64,000 bases of DNA from Lineus longissimus (GCF_910592395.1 NC_088312.1:3410001-3474000), one strand, 5' to 3'; positions 17,721-31,500 are shown, counted from the stretch's first letter. Program-made: numbers and translations. Notes: a model not told the origin generated them from the sequence alone.

Positions 17721-18664
17721 GCAGGATGGGGAGAAAAACCGCCTCCTCACCATTGTTCAGAAAGTCACTGTTTTACTTACACATGTTGCCAATTTCGTTT
17801 GCTGTACTTGCCGGTGTAGGTGATGTGGATGCAAATAAAGACTAGCTGAATGGTCTAGGAATATCTCTAAGTCGTCAGAACGAAGGTTTAATGAGTTGGA
17901 GACTTTGAAGTGGAGGAGTGGAACATGGTACTTATTAGGGTTTGTCTCAGTGACACTAGGATAGTCCACTGCGTCAGGAGTGTAGTAAAGTACTAGTAGT
18001 TACTGATACGAATACTTGATATCGTGCTAGTGAGGGGTTTGCAGCTGATGGAGCTGGGGAGTTGGGACCATATCTCCAACATTCAGAGCTTTTATGAGAT
18101 TAACTCAAAAGAGAACATTAAAACTGTTGGAAGTTATGACATTATCCAGTCATATAACTAATTGCCCTATTAACTTGGTATCCAAGAAAAGGATAAAACT
18201 AACGTTTTATAATGGATGAATACATTTCCTCTTTAATATCAAAATATGAAACTAAAACAGTATACAATATCAAACTATGTAAATTTAATAAAACAGTTAA
18301 CGATATTGAATTTTTAAACAAGCAGATCAATACAGAACATCGGCCTTATGATGTCACAATGAGCACATACCTCAAAATGTCCATGCTATGCATCTATGGT
18401 CATAACAGGCTTATTGTAGAATTGAACGGGGAAACTTTCATTTTAAAACTACATGTATACATTGTATTATAAGAAATGGCCTCCAGCGGTTCATGAAGAC
18501 GATTCATGACATCTAAAAAAATAAATCAATAGGAAATGCATCACAAACATCATCATGACTACCAGCAGACCATTCAAAATCGATGCTAAAATATACTAAG
18601 CTTGAATATGGTCCAGTAAATAAATCAACTCTAGTATTATTTACCGTATAACTATATGAGACTA

Positions 18665-18700
18665 AAATTGATGACGCAATGGACTGCCCCGAGAATCTAA
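18665..18700. repeat. Dispersed repeat, short copy C
   Basis: AATTGATGACGCAATGGACT followed by GCCCC matches the central part of the copies at 16966-17050 and 20585-20675. Confidence 0.5.
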
Positions 18701-18734
18701 GCCGCCCTAGCTTCGGTTCAATTTGCTCATTGCT

Positions 18735-19425
18735 GTTTCAGCTCTCTAACCGTGACAACACGGTGGCCAGCCAGGACCAATTCGGCCTGGTTGTGACTGT
18801 CTCATCTCTCTCACCGTGTTGACACGGGTGGATGGTCGGGTCGTGAGATGTTCCCAGTCGGGTCGGATTCGGTCTGACCGCAACTGTCTCATCTTTTCTT
18901 TTCGTGTCGACGGAGCTGCCAGGTCTAATTCGGTCTTGTTGTGACTGTCTCATCTCTCTCACCGTGTTGACACGGATGGATAGTCGGGTCGCGAGATGTT
19001 CCCAGTCGGGTCGGATTCGGTCTTACTGCGACTGTCTCATCCCTCTTTTCATGTCGACGGAGCTGCCAGGTCCAATTCGGTCTGGTTGTGACTGTCTCAT
19101 ATCTCTCACCGTATTGACACGGATGGATAGTCGAGTTGCGAGATGTTCCCAGTCTTGTCGGATTCGGTCTTACTGCGACTGTCTCATCCCTCTTTTCGTG
19201 TCGACGGAGCTGCCATGTCTATTACGGTCTGGTTGTGACTGTCTCAACCCAATTACTGTGTTGGATCGAGTACCCATGGCCAGGTTCGATTCAATCATGT
19301 TGTGGCTATCCCATCTCCCGCACCATGTTGCAATACGGCGGAGTTCTGAGGTCCAATTTGTTCTAGTCGTGACGGCGGTGGAGCTGCCAAGTATGATTCG
19401 GTCTGGTTGACTTTCTCAGCTCTCA
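18735..19425. repeat. 147-148-bp tandem array, about 4.5 units
   Basis: The marker TTGTGACTGTCTCA recurs at about 18791, 18939, 19086 and 19233. Each unit contains two related halves (GTGACTGTCTCATCTCTCTC and GCGACTGTCTCATCCCTCTT types), a GTTGACACGG or GTCGACGGAG segment and GAGCTGCCAGGTC. So the unit is itself an ancient duplication. Not coding: the frames open across it are repeat artefacts. Confidence 0.88.
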
Positions 19426-19978
19426 CCAGGTGTCGAGAGCCTCCGACAGCTGGTTATTTTGACAGTTGAATTCTGACCTGGCAGCTCCACCGTGTTACCC
19501 ACTTGGATGCAATACCGAACGCGCTGGTATCATTGGTTCGAGGTTGCCCATCTTTGTGTGAGTGAATGGAGGAGACTGGTGAAAGAGTCTACATTTTATT
19601 AGGTTTTGACGGCTCCTGACCGAGGGCACATTAAAAGATGAGCGAGGAGAATCGCCTTTGTTTTAGCTCCTGGTCCGGTGCCTGGCTAGTGTTACTGTCA
19701 GTTTTTATGGCTCTTGACTAATTACATTGTTTGTGATGGCTCCTGACCAATCTGCCCAATAACATTAACCATCATTGAAAAGGAAAAACTGATAACATAA
19801 TATATTTCATGGGGTAAAATATTACTGTCATCACCGGTCGCAACGTAACGGCGCCTGGTAACTTGACAGTAGAGGAAACAAATAGCAAAAATGTACATAC
19901 AGTACACAGTACAAGTCTGCCCTAAATTGAACCATCAATCACGTTTTCAATTGTTTCTTGCATCATTAAAATGAAGAA

Positions 19979-19983
19979 GAAAA
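19979..19983 (-). terminator. RNA polymerase III terminator of tRNA-Sec
   Basis: A run of five T on the minus strand (AAAAA on plus), 22-26 nt after the 3' end of the tRNA, the first T-run of at least four after it. Confidence 0.6.
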
Positions 19984-20004
19984 ATAATTGTGCTTGGTAG
20001 AAGA

Positions 20005-20091
20005 CGCCCGAAAGGTGGAATTGAACCACTCCGACGTCAGTCGGCTACAGGTTTGAAGCCTGCACCCCAGACCACTGAGGCTCATTCGGGC
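20005..20091 (-). tRNA. tRNA-Sec (selenocysteine, anticodon TCA)
   Basis: An 87-nt gene on the minus strand starting GCCCGAATGAGCCTCAGTGG and ending CCACCTTTCGGGCG. Acceptor ends GCCCGAA/TTTCGGGC pair, and the anticodon loop CTTCAAA sits on the stem GCAGG...CCTGT. It has the long variable arm and the 9-bp acceptor plus 4-bp T-stem layout typical of eukaryotic tRNA-Sec. It carries selenocysteine to recoded UGA codons in selenoprotein synthesis. The match to the animal tRNA-Sec consensus is nearly complete, with substitutions mainly in the acceptor end and variable arm. CCA is not encoded, as expected. A single intact copy with its own external promoter elements argues that it is functional. 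Confidence 0.95.
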
Positions 20092-20114
20092 ACTATACCA
20101 TTACTAGTCATGTG

Positions 20115-20122
20115 CTTTATAT
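20115..20122 (-). promoter_or_regulatory. TATA box of the tRNA-Sec gene
   Basis: ATATAAAG on the minus strand, 24-31 nt upstream of the tRNA start. Animal tRNA-Sec genes are known to use an upstream TATA box (and a PSE about 60 nt upstream) rather than depending only on internal boxes. A PSE may lie around 20140-20165, but I cannot define it. Confidence 0.7.
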
Positions 20123-20505
20123 GTAGTGTGAATAACGACAGTTAATCTCCCATGGTTTTAATTCCACTTAGCACCAGATATAATTTGCATCTAATGCATA
20201 AAGAAGTCAATTCCTATGTAAGTTTCAACATCTTGTGCTTTATGCAAGATAGTTGAATAAATATCTGATGAATTTTTTAAAATTTTGTCTCATCTCCTTG
20301 GATGATTTTGATGAGACAATTACATGAATACAAATGTCGGTCACAAAGTAATACTTGTCTGTTGGTTTTAATCAATATATAGGCCTACAAGTACATTTTG
20401 TCTGTTATCACAATAGAATATAGGCCTATTCATAACATATAATGATAATGCTATGCTAATGCAATGATGCCAATTAGTTGGTGACTACATCAAGAACTTA
20501 TCACC

Positions 20506-20564
20506 GGTCCTGAGGAGTCAGGGGTTAACGTTCGCAAACATTAGACCCCTGATTTCCTCAGGAT
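20506..20564. repeat. Fold-back element, copy 2
   Basis: CCTGAGGAGTCAGGGGTTAA is nearly the reverse complement of TTAGACCCCTGATTTCCTCA that follows after a short loop. The right half (ATTTCCTCAGGATG) is shared with 3243-3304 and 38296-38392. Confidence 0.7.
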
Positions 20565-20584
20565 GGTGTGACATATTATGTCGA

Positions 20585-20675
20585 CAGTCCGGACGCAGTG
20601 GACAGTTGGCCTCGTATCTCACCTTAAGGAGACCCAATTAGGATGAGGCGCAATGGACTGCCCGCCAGGGAGTCT
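20585..20675. repeat. Dispersed repeat, copy B
   Basis: Same ordered words as 16966-17050 (TCCGGACGCAGTGGAC, GGCCTCGT, AATTAGGATGAGGCGCAATG, GACTGCC). It directly follows the fold-back element at 20506-20564; the two may be parts of one larger element. Confidence 0.6.
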
Positions 20676-22518
20676 AGTGTGACAGGGATTGTAGTCCTGG
20701 CCAACAAAGGACGCAATTGTCCGATGATAATAATCTTTAATGGTATATGGTATATGGTTAAAGTGCATAATAGAATCCTTTGTTCCACGGACTTTTTATC
20801 GTGGGACATTTCAAACTTCTACATTTCAACACAGCATCCTGACATAACCAGTGGTTTAATATACACGGCCTCTCGATATTTCAAACGATGTAGGAGTGAA
20901 TATCAAAACCTGTATCAAAGGACGGCATCACAGAGACAAATGACGTATAGTTTTAACGGCGATTCACAGATGGCGCCCCTGCATCCCGTGATGCCATTTA
21001 GAAAGTCGTGGCAGCTCTTGGTCGATTTTACAGTATGCACACTTTCAATGTGACTGTACCGTGGACATCGCATGGATAAAAAGCGTCGTATCAAAGATGA
21101 CATGAATATCTTGACGACAAACAGAAGATTTAATTTATATTTTTTAAGATTCTCCATATTCACTGACACTAAAAAGGTTTTCAGCTGATGTCAGGTCTCG
21201 TTAGGCATGTCAGGTCTCGTTTTTCCCGAATGTACGCGATGATGACGTGCCCCATTAACCTGACGTAACATCTAAAAAAAAATGCGTTTCGAAAGTGATT
21301 GCATGAGGACAACCCATTTGTGTCGTATATCACTGGAAACGCCCGATTCTCTGCAGGATATTAAATAGGGCAGTTTATTTCTTTAAATAAATCATAAGCG
21401 TCGCATTTGCTCCTAGCTTTGTTCACCATCCCAAATGGCAATATTGACAATTGGGCCGGACAATCACGGAAAATCCCAAATATTATACATTTCTTCCTAA
21501 ATAATTCTTACAGTGACCATTCTCCCATGAAAGACAGTTGCTTAAGCTACACAAAAATCAAAAAAAAATCGAGGGTCAACCATTGAACTTTTGAGATATT
21601 TTGAATTTTGCACAAATCACCAACGGGCACTGGACGGCATTTCAACACGGGGCCGACGCACATTCCAAGTTCAGTGTACACATACGTCGGCAACAACAGT
21701 AAAATGCGTAGTTTCTTGTTAGCCGCCTATTGAGTAGCACTCTAGGTTTCAGAAACTTCAAAAACATGTTTTTGCCAAAACAACTGTTAAATTAACACTG
21801 GCATAATGTGAGGACCGAGAAATGAATGGTTTTTTAGAAACTACGGGTTGGCCGCGTATGAATACAAAAAACTCCCTTATGAGACGCCAGTACACCGCCC
21901 GGTTCGAGAGGAATTGGTCAAAGTCGAAAGAAAAAAGAAAAATACCATCGAAATTCCAGTAATTTCTGCTCCAAAATCATCAACATTTGTGATTAAGGTA
22001 GATTGATATAATCATTTTCATTGCAACGAAGCAATTTAACTATTATGAAACTGTCAAGAGTTAATTTGGCATCTTTTGCGTGGAAGAGTCTCGTTTTCCC
22101 TCGTGTATTTAAATCCGACTATTGGCAGTTATATTTCTCCTCGCTTGTCCCATTAGAAATGAGCTATTGTCGGACAAATGTTTTGCTTACGAAGTGCTTG
22201 CCCCCACCTTGAACTCCACCTGAAGTGCATGAATGATGCCCCAGCCGAAGTGAGTGTGACCATACCCGCTGCGCCAAGGAGTGGACACTCATCACTCTCC
22301 ATGTCAGTGGAAGGCTTAACCCAGGCAGTGTCACTACTAAAGATGGTCACAAACATGACAATGCATCATCATTATAACAGGCTTCATGTCCCAGGCTTCA
22401 ATGGGCCTGCTATGCCATATATTTCATATATATTGCTTATGTATGGCTTTTTCCTCTTTTTTGTACTTGCTTAGTTCTTTTAGTTCTTCCTTATTTTCTA
22501 TAAACTAGCATCCTCAAC
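20676..22518. other. Spacer upstream of HTATSF1, no gene seen
   Basis: AT-rich with scattered short open frames that match nothing known and lack splice context. The last few hundred bases probably hold the HTATSF1 promoter and 5' UTR, but no clear core promoter motif is visible. Confidence 0.5.
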
Positions 22519-25500
22519 ATGTCGGATGCTGAGGACTTCGAGGAACAGCTGCGGCAGGAAGCCATTCATAAGGCCAAGGAAGAGGCGGCAGAGGGACAGT
22601 CCTCCTACAAGGATAAAGATGGCGTTGAATATGAATGGGACTCCCAGAAACAGGCTTGGTTTCCAAAGGTGAGTTGTTTTTTCCAAGAATACAGGGTGTA
22701 TCAAATGGAACCTGTCTGTTTATTTCACTTTCAGTCAAAAATGTGATCAGGCCAATAGCATGATTGCTTCATGAGTTTGAGAGCTCTGTAAGCTCTGTTA
22801 AAATTGTGCATTTTCCTCTGCACCAGTGTCAATTTTGCTTCATGCATGTCATAACATTTTCCCCTGATATCTTCAGATTGATGACGACTTTATCGCAAAG
22901 TACCAGATGAGCTATGGCTGCACCACGACTGAAGCTGACAGTACCACTGCAGCAACGGAAACCACAAAATCAGAAACCACCACAGAGTCATCACAACCTG
23001 CCCCAGACAATGCTTATAGACAATATTATGATTACTACTACAACTCATGTTATACCACTGCTGGGACTACAGGAGATAGTACAACTACTACTGCCAGCAA
23101 TGAAGGCAGTAAAGCATTAGCTTCACCGAGCACGTCAGAATCTCAAGAAGTTCCAGAAAGGACACAAGAATACATCGATTATTGCAGAGACTATTATAAG
23201 TTCTACCATGGGCAGTTAAATGAGGAAGAAGACTTTGATTATTGTCTTTATTACGAGTATTATAGTCAATTTACTGGTGGTGATGAGACAGAGGGACAGG
23301 GAGAGGATGGTTCAACTAAGAAGGGCAATGGTAAAAAGGGCAACAGTAAAAAAGGCAAGAATGGGAAAGGAGGGAAAGAAGCACCTAAACCTGGAGAGAA
23401 GAGAAAAAGGGAGGATCCCAGTAAGTATAGCCTTGATCAGCATGAGGGGTTATAACGGAATCCCGGAATTGTTTATAACTTTTTGTGGTATTTCTGAGAA
23501 AAGAGCATGTGTGTATAACTTCTTCGAATTGTTACATTTTCGTTGTATTTTCCTCTTTCAGCATGGTTTGAAATGGATCAGGATAGAAATACCAATGTGT
23601 ACGTGTCGGGCCTCCCAGCAGACATCACCAATGACGAATTCATCGAGTTGATGTCCAAATATGGCATGGTGATGTTTGATCCCTTGACAAAGAAACCCAA
23701 GGCCAAGTTGTACAAGGATGACGAGGGAAAGAATAAGGGTGATGGAAGATGTTGTTACATCAAGGTAAGATTGTTTAAGCAGGGAAGTTGCAGCTTACAT
23801 CATTGTTTAACCCTATGCAACCCGAGATCCCTGAAATCAGTTGAGACCCAACTTCAGTTTCACACGGATTTTAAGCGAACATGAGAAATGAAGTTCAGTG
23901 TATATAGGATAACACACTTTGTATAGTGAGAAGCCTTCTTTTTGGTACTCCATGAGGTTATTTATGCTCTTGTTTCAACCAGTGTGCCCTGGTGGCTTTA
24001 GAATAGAGAAAAAAGGTCAATTTTACACTGTTAGCTAACAGCCCCTTCCTTACCTTGCAGGTTGAATCTGTTGACTTGGCTCTCCAGATTTTGGATGGGA
24101 GTGATTGTAAGGGTTCTACCATTCATGTTGAGAAAGCAAATTTTTCTGTGAAGGGTGATTATGATCCGAAACTACGCAAGAAACTCAGCAACAAGCAGAA
24201 GAGGAAAATTAAGTTACAGCAAGAAAAGTAAGCAGAACTCTTGTGATGTTTTTAAAGCTTACTTAGTTAGATTACTTAGGTAACATAGCTATAACTGTTG
24301 AACCTCTCTATTAGGGACACCCTTGGGACTGAGAAATGCTGCCCTAATTCGAGAAGTGTCATGATTACAGAGGTCAAATTTGATAGAAATGACCACTTTA
24401 GGAAAGTGTCTCTGAGATCTATAAGAACTGTTGTAAAGGACATTGTGACAGAGCCTCGCCAGTTTAAGGCACAATATAAAAGAGGCTTAGTACTGAGGTA
24501 ATTGATATGAATTAAAGAATTCCATTAAAAGTCTCGCCATCTTGTTTTCAGGCTGTTTGATTGGCGGCCTGATCTCGTCCCTGGAGAGAGGAAGAAGTCG
24601 GACAAAGTCGTAGTCCTCAAGAATGTGTTCAACCCTGTAGATTTTGAGGTTAGTTACTTTTGTCTTATTTTGAATCCAGGAAGAAGGGACCTCAGTGTAG
24701 CTTTTGCACTGGAAGTCCTTTGTGTTGGAGAATGGGTTAATATCCTTTAGGATTATTTGTTGTGCTGCCTGGATTCAGATGGCAGCACAAACTGGTCCTC
24801 CTTACTTCAAATATATTTATACCTTTTATACCACCATACTACTATTATTATATAATCCTACATGTATATACTATCTAAGTGAATGCTTGGTGTGGCCCAG
24901 TGCCATTCCATTAAAGATTCTTCATGTCTACATACATATATAAATTATTCTTGTAGTTAAGAGAATTGGCCACTGGCCTGAAATATCGGCAACATTTGCA
25001 AAGTGTTTCAAACAAATACATGCAGGTTTTGGTGAGCAGGTGGCAGCACTCTTTGTTACTTGCAGGACTTGTAAGGCTCAGAGTAACCTGAACCTCTCCT
25101 TTTGAATCAACAACTTTCATGAATATTGTTGATTTAAATTGCTTTTCTGAAATTGGGGGAAGGGGAGAGGGCTAAGGCCAAGGTGCCCCCTTGGCTTGGC
25201 ACCTGTGACAATGACATTTATGGAAATAATTTCATTATAAATCCTTTCCTGCTCAATCACATTATCATCTCATCAGCAATTCCACCCAATCTCAGACTCT
25301 GAGCATCGACCCGACATAGCTCATTTAAATAACCTGTACAAAAGATGCCTCAAGACTAATTTTTGCATTTCTCATGCTTCTGATCCCTATTCAACAACCT
25401 AATAATCGTATCCGATCCATTATGTATGTAACATTGAGGCTGGTGGATATTTATGCAGGCATGTTCGGTATGTTTGTTCGCGGCACGTTATTCATCTCTC

Positions 25501-28500
25501 CCGAGTGTTGGCTGACTTTACTGACAACATGATTGAATCTTGCACTAGAATATATTATAGGCTGTTCTGCGATGATGGTGATGGTTAGGACATCAGGAGG
25601 CTCTTCACCACTGCTCCATTCCTTGCTTCACTTTAGGCCTACTGATTAAAAGAGTTGAAATCAATATTATGTGACACCTCATTCAATCACTGCTTTCTTT
25701 AGAAATTGGCATAAACAGTGGCTGTGAAGTGAAATTTGTGTCCACTTATATTAAATTTTGTGCACTGCTGTTCAAATTTAAGGAATCAAACATTTCACTT
25801 TTTTAACAAGAATCAATTTGACATCCATACTTTCATTGGCTGCCTTCAAAATTTCATTAGGCTAGAAACATGAGAAAGGCGCCAAACAATTTCCTGAAGA
25901 AGACTCTAGTAATCCTCATATTATCTGACACTAAATGAATGACTACAACACTTCATCTTTCAATATTGTGTCCGGTGAATTTTGGCCTCAATCAACCGCG
26001 CTGTGGACAGACTAAGTGGCCACAGATCCATTTGTGGTTAGCCAATATTTTACCTGATAATGATATTCATCTTTGAGCGATATTTGCAGATGAATTTTTG
26101 ATTGATTCTTCACCTCGGAAAGGAATGTTGAAATTAGACAGAAATTCCTGTATCTTGTCATTTTGTGTCATTTATCTCAAGGGTGACTTTCGAGTGTCTC
26201 ATTTGTCATTCAGATGATTCTGAACGAAGGTTTCTGCTTCGTTTTTGTTTGTGATGAAGTTCTATGTTCCGTGCGAAAGGACTGATTGTATTCCAAGTTG
26301 GTAACTTTACCAAATGTTTACCACTGGAAAATTTGCTTTTGGTGGTATCTTTTTGACTTGCTGATGTTTTTTATTGTGAGTAAATTTTGCTGTTGGAACT
26401 TGTTATGTCGTAAGGCTCCATAAAATTTGCATTTTTCCCCCGATTTCTTTGACATTTTTCAATCGTCTTCAGTTTCAAGGATGTTGTCGGATTTTCACTT
26501 TCTGGATTATAAATACGGTATCCTGAATTATCACAACCAGGGGCATTGTCATTATCCAATCAGATATCGGTAATCCAAGCTGACTCCTTTATTACATTTC
26601 TGCTGGGGATATCTCGGTTAAATTACCCAGAAGAATCAAACATGGAATTGCCGGTGCTTTAGGTTGTAAACCATAAGGCCTCACCAATGGGAGAGCCAGA
26701 TTTGTTTTACTTTGATGAATAAGTGATTGGAGGGGAGGGGGGGGGTACAAGGGGTTGTCTGAAGTTTGGCAGGCTTGAGCCATTCACAGGCATGTCAACT
26801 TTTCAATTTTTAGTATTTTAGTGGAACTTCTTATCTGGTGGGTCCACTTTTCTTGAACATAGTTGGTCTTGCCTCACATTTGCCTAGAGGGAATATCGTG
26901 GCAATCTCTTCCTATTTTTTGGTGCAATTTCATTGCGCAATATTGAATAATATCAAGGATGATTATTTTGAAAACTTTGACCAGTTGTCAGCCTCAAGGA
27001 TGTTCTGGGTGAAAAATTAAGTTGATTTGCATTTTCAATGACCTCTTCAACGAATTAGCTGCAGAATAAAATCCTTAATATCCCGAAAGGAAGAATTTTA
27101 AGCTGTTTTCACTGATTGTAGAATTAGTTTTCACTGGCGAGAATGAAAAAGTGTGCAGCGTGCTGTGTCTGTGTCTATGTAATAGACTGATTTTTGCTGG
27201 TATCTACTCCCTGATTTGAAATGAACCTTGGAGAAGAAGCTGGTTCTTGAACGTTTTGAGTGTAATATTGAAAAGGTAAAACCATTTTACTTGGAATATA
27301 GTACATTTTTAAAAAATGGGAGGGGGTGTCTTCTGAGTCTCACTCTCATTCTGTATTGTGTAAAATTTATCATTTTATGAGATATCCTTCAATTTTTAAA
27401 AGGGTCATCATCAGAATTCACTTTCTAACCACTACGGTTTCCCATTCACCCCAGGGCACATACCCTCTCCCCATCTAATGAACATTCCTCCCCTCACAGA
27501 AAAGGTGCATAAAGTTTGCCAAATGTGGCCCTTGCCTGGGGGCAGAATTTCAGATATGACCGAATTTGTTTATCGCCAAGAAAAGCCACCGATGACATCT
27601 CACCTGTGTTATAGGATTCTTGGGAAATATCCGTGGACGGAGATTCCATCGGTGGTGCAATTGGACCGGCTGCTGCCATCCCTTCAACCAATCCGTTAAA
27701 AGCCAAGAATTGCGGTGTAATCCGTTAAAATAACCAGGAAGTTTGGATAGACATTATGCTGCCGTGTTTGGTGTCCGAGTTTAGCGTAGTGGCGTGTGGG
27801 TATGAATGCGCAGATTGTGTCTAAGAGTGCCAGTCGTTCCCATCTGTAGCCCGTATGATAACAATGACACTTTTGACAAAGGGTCGCAGTAATGTCGAGG
27901 TTGTACGTTTGAAAAATATAAAATTCTTGAGATTGTTTCATTTATGTCATCCGAGGTGTGTTCATTTGGAGTAAACACTTTATCAAAATTCAGATGTCGG
28001 ATTTTCGATGCAACCATCACAGGTAACTCAAACATCCGGCTGTTCCTCATAGTAACCAATTCGATTCCCTGGGGTACAAAACAGATTTTGGGAATAATTC
28101 TGTCCCTTCTTTTCCTGCATCATAACTGCATGTGGCTCCCTTCTTGGAGAAATTGTTTTCTAAAAAAAGGACAAGTTATGACAATTGAGCAGTCATTGAA
28201 AGATATCAAAATTATTTGGCCCGATTTTAATGTCAAAGTAAACATCTAGTCACACCTGGGATGACACTTGGTCGGTGTCTCAAAGGTGCCCATTTATCCC
28301 CAAACCTCCTTTTGTCAATTGGTGTATAACCTTAAAAATTCCTTTGAAAAAGTAAACTGTTTTGATCTTTGATGATGGTGTCTGGTCTACCACAGTTGAT
28401 GCCGCAGGGTTGTCAGGTGTGTTTGATGATTTCCTTATTGGGATCGTTGAAGGATCATCGCTGGAGAAGTGACAAATTACGAGGATTCGTTATCTTGGTG

Positions 28501-31500
28501 ATACCGAACAAACACTGCTGAACGATTGCTCCCTACTTTCAAAATGTATTTTCCTCCATGCTACTTCCTGTATATGTATGTAGCATATTTCAGAAAAAAT
28601 ATTAAAAATATATGTAAACCTGAAAATGATCGCATGCCCGTTCTTTCATGTTGAAATTATTTTTAGGCCCACATTGTTTTCAAACACTATGAAATTCAAG
28701 ATAGATGTATGCCAATGTTGTGATTTCACCAAACCGCAAAATAAAGTGGCCATGTATTTGCAGGTTGGCAGTATATAAAGTAATAGGATGGAACGCTTTT
28801 GGTCCTCCTCTAATTGGTCACGTAATATGAGAGGATTTCTTCCCAGTGATCTCCATAGCTACAAACCTAAGCCCAGAAGCTCCTGTACTCAAGCTAAAAC
28901 AAATCACACTTTATTATGACAATAAATATGATTTTGTAACAATATTCATATCGCCCTGAAAATTACCAAGATATGGCCAGCGTTGGTGTGAAGGTAAATA
29001 GTTGTGTAACTGGAAACTGGGAGATTGTTTTGGTGGGAAAAGTGGGCTATGGGAGGACCCTGCTTGTACAAACACCAATGGTATCTCCACTGTTTTCTTG
29101 CCTGTTCATAAACTCAGAGAAATAACATTACGAGAAGTTCCCTACCACTTTTTTTCGAACGACTGGGGAAATTTCTCTTCTTGTGTTCTGGTTTGCAGAC
29201 GAAGTTTGCTGACTCGATTAAGAAATCAACATTGAATCAACAGTGATGAAATCTTAAGTCACATGAGCTTTCTGCTATTTAAAATTTCCATGAGTTTTAT
29301 CCAATGTTCATTGATACTGTGAGCATCGCTAAAACATGAGCTGAAAACTCGGCCACTGTAGTCTTCATCATGAGTCTTCATCAAGTCAGAGCCAAAAACA
29401 GGGACAGGAGTTAATAAGCGTGCTCAACAAAATGAGAATGTTGCCCGAAATTCTTATCAACACAATCCCATTGTTTTCCACATTTTTTCACATAGTGGGT
29501 TCCTGTACTCCAAATTCCTTTCAACATAACATTAAAATTTCACATATGCTTTTCTCTTGCCGATCACCAATTTTCTGAATTTTTGTCAACAGACTCGGGT
29601 AAATTTCGTAATTGTTGTCATACATTGTAATTGACACCATTCTTGTCTGGCTACTTAAACCACTTATATTCTGTCGGGCTGTAGTTTACCATTTGGTGAG
29701 CAAGAGATGGAGAGAGGTGTAATTTAAGATGGAATATCAATCCAGAGAGAAGCCTAAAATCTCAGTGTATGGACAAATTCAAATGTAGATTTTCAGATAT
29801 ATTCAACTCATCATCAAAATAACTTGTATCATAATTTGAAACTCAATATGTCAACTCGACAGTACAGACAGTGTGTCGTGTTTTCACGCTAAATTTTAAC
29901 TGTTCGCACCAAATGTATGAAATGTAAACAGCAAATGTGAGATACGGAACAAAGTCGTCTTATCATACAGAGCCGCCACCTGGAGAGATAAATTGACCGT
30001 GTTAGTTGTTTTCTTTTCGATTGTTCATTTAACAGCAGTGGCACAAAGTAGAGAGACCCCTAGTGCTCTCCAACTCGGCTGCTGAGTGGTTGAAAACGTT
30101 CACAACAAAGCCGACACATTCTTGTGCGGTAAATCTGACGTGAATGGACCATTAGGCTGTCGCAGCTCGCAAAGAGCTTGGATTGGTCCTTCCTTTAGCT
30201 GGTCATAAAGGGGACAGCAGTCTTCGTGAGTTCCGCGTATTATCGTCCTGATGTTGAACCGTTTTCATAACCCGAGAATAATAGCAGAAATACAAGTTAA
30301 TACCTTGTGTAAATATGGCTGATTATAATGGAAATTGATGGAGTTTGCCCTGTTGTAAACGCCTTGTGAAATCCTATCCTGAAAATCTCTTGGGTTAGCG
30401 TTTTGGTAAATAAAATTATGTGCACACCCTGTTCTTTGCTGAAAACTTATTCTTCAACAGAAGGTGCGAGGAAAAAAATTGCGATTAAGATATTTGGCGG
30501 GCTGTCAGTGCTATGGCTATGAGGGGTTGAGCTGCATCGCCTCAGGCATTGCCAAATGGTCCCAATCAACTGTTCTTAAGCGACCCACAAACCAGCAATT
30601 GAGATAGCTGCAACCTGCAATCGTGGTCGTGTGTGACAAAAATCACTCCTGTGTGGTTTGTCACATCACCAATATCTTTTCTAATTTACAGCTATGTCTT
30701 TTATATTCAGATTTGGATGCTTTCAGAATCCCTTCTTATAATCTAAATAGTCATTTTATGAGTTTCTCCCAATTTTGTCATTGCAGAAAGACCCAGGTAC
30801 CATTCAAGAAATCCGAAGTGATATCCGATTGGAATGTTCAAAGTTTGGTGAAGTTAGGAAAGTAACTGTCTATGATGTAAGTTGAATCATAAACCATCTT
30901 AAAAGCTGCGACAAATATTGCTCATTTGCGGGGTACAGGAACAGATTTATGTGTAATTGTTAAGCGAGAGGGACTAATAATGTCGGGGGAAAAAAGTTGT
31001 TTTTATATTAAAGATACAAAACTGGCTCCAGTGTCATCGATGGTTTTAGCATCCCATCAGGTTTTCTACTTTAATTCAAATTCCATTTCTTGTTTCAGAG
31101 ACATCCAGAGGGTGTCGCCACAGTCGGATTCAAAGAACCTGAAGAGGCTGACACTTGTCTGGAAGCGCTAAATGGCCGATGGTTTGGTGGGCGGCAACTT
31201 TCCGCCGCAGCGTGGGATGGAAAGACGAAATATGAGATTAAAGAATCCGAACTAGAGCGGGAGGCCCGGTTGAAGAAGTGGGCAATGTTCTTAGAGATGG
31301 GTGAAAAAGAAAAAGCTGAGGCTGCAGCAAAGAAAGAAGCAGATGCAAAGAAAGATAGGGAAAGTGATGAGAAAGTTGAGGATGCTGGTTCCGAGAAAGT
31401 GGAGAATGCAGAGATGAAAAAGGAACCTGATGCTGCAGAGAAGGTTGTCACTGTTTCTGTTGAAGAGGATACAAGAGCCATGGAGGTAGGTTGCATAATA

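Noticed and set aside
18212-18472. 86-codon plus-strand frame (MDEYISSLISKYETK...)
   Set aside because: AT-rich; composition follows the local base bias, no family recognised and no neighbouring exons.
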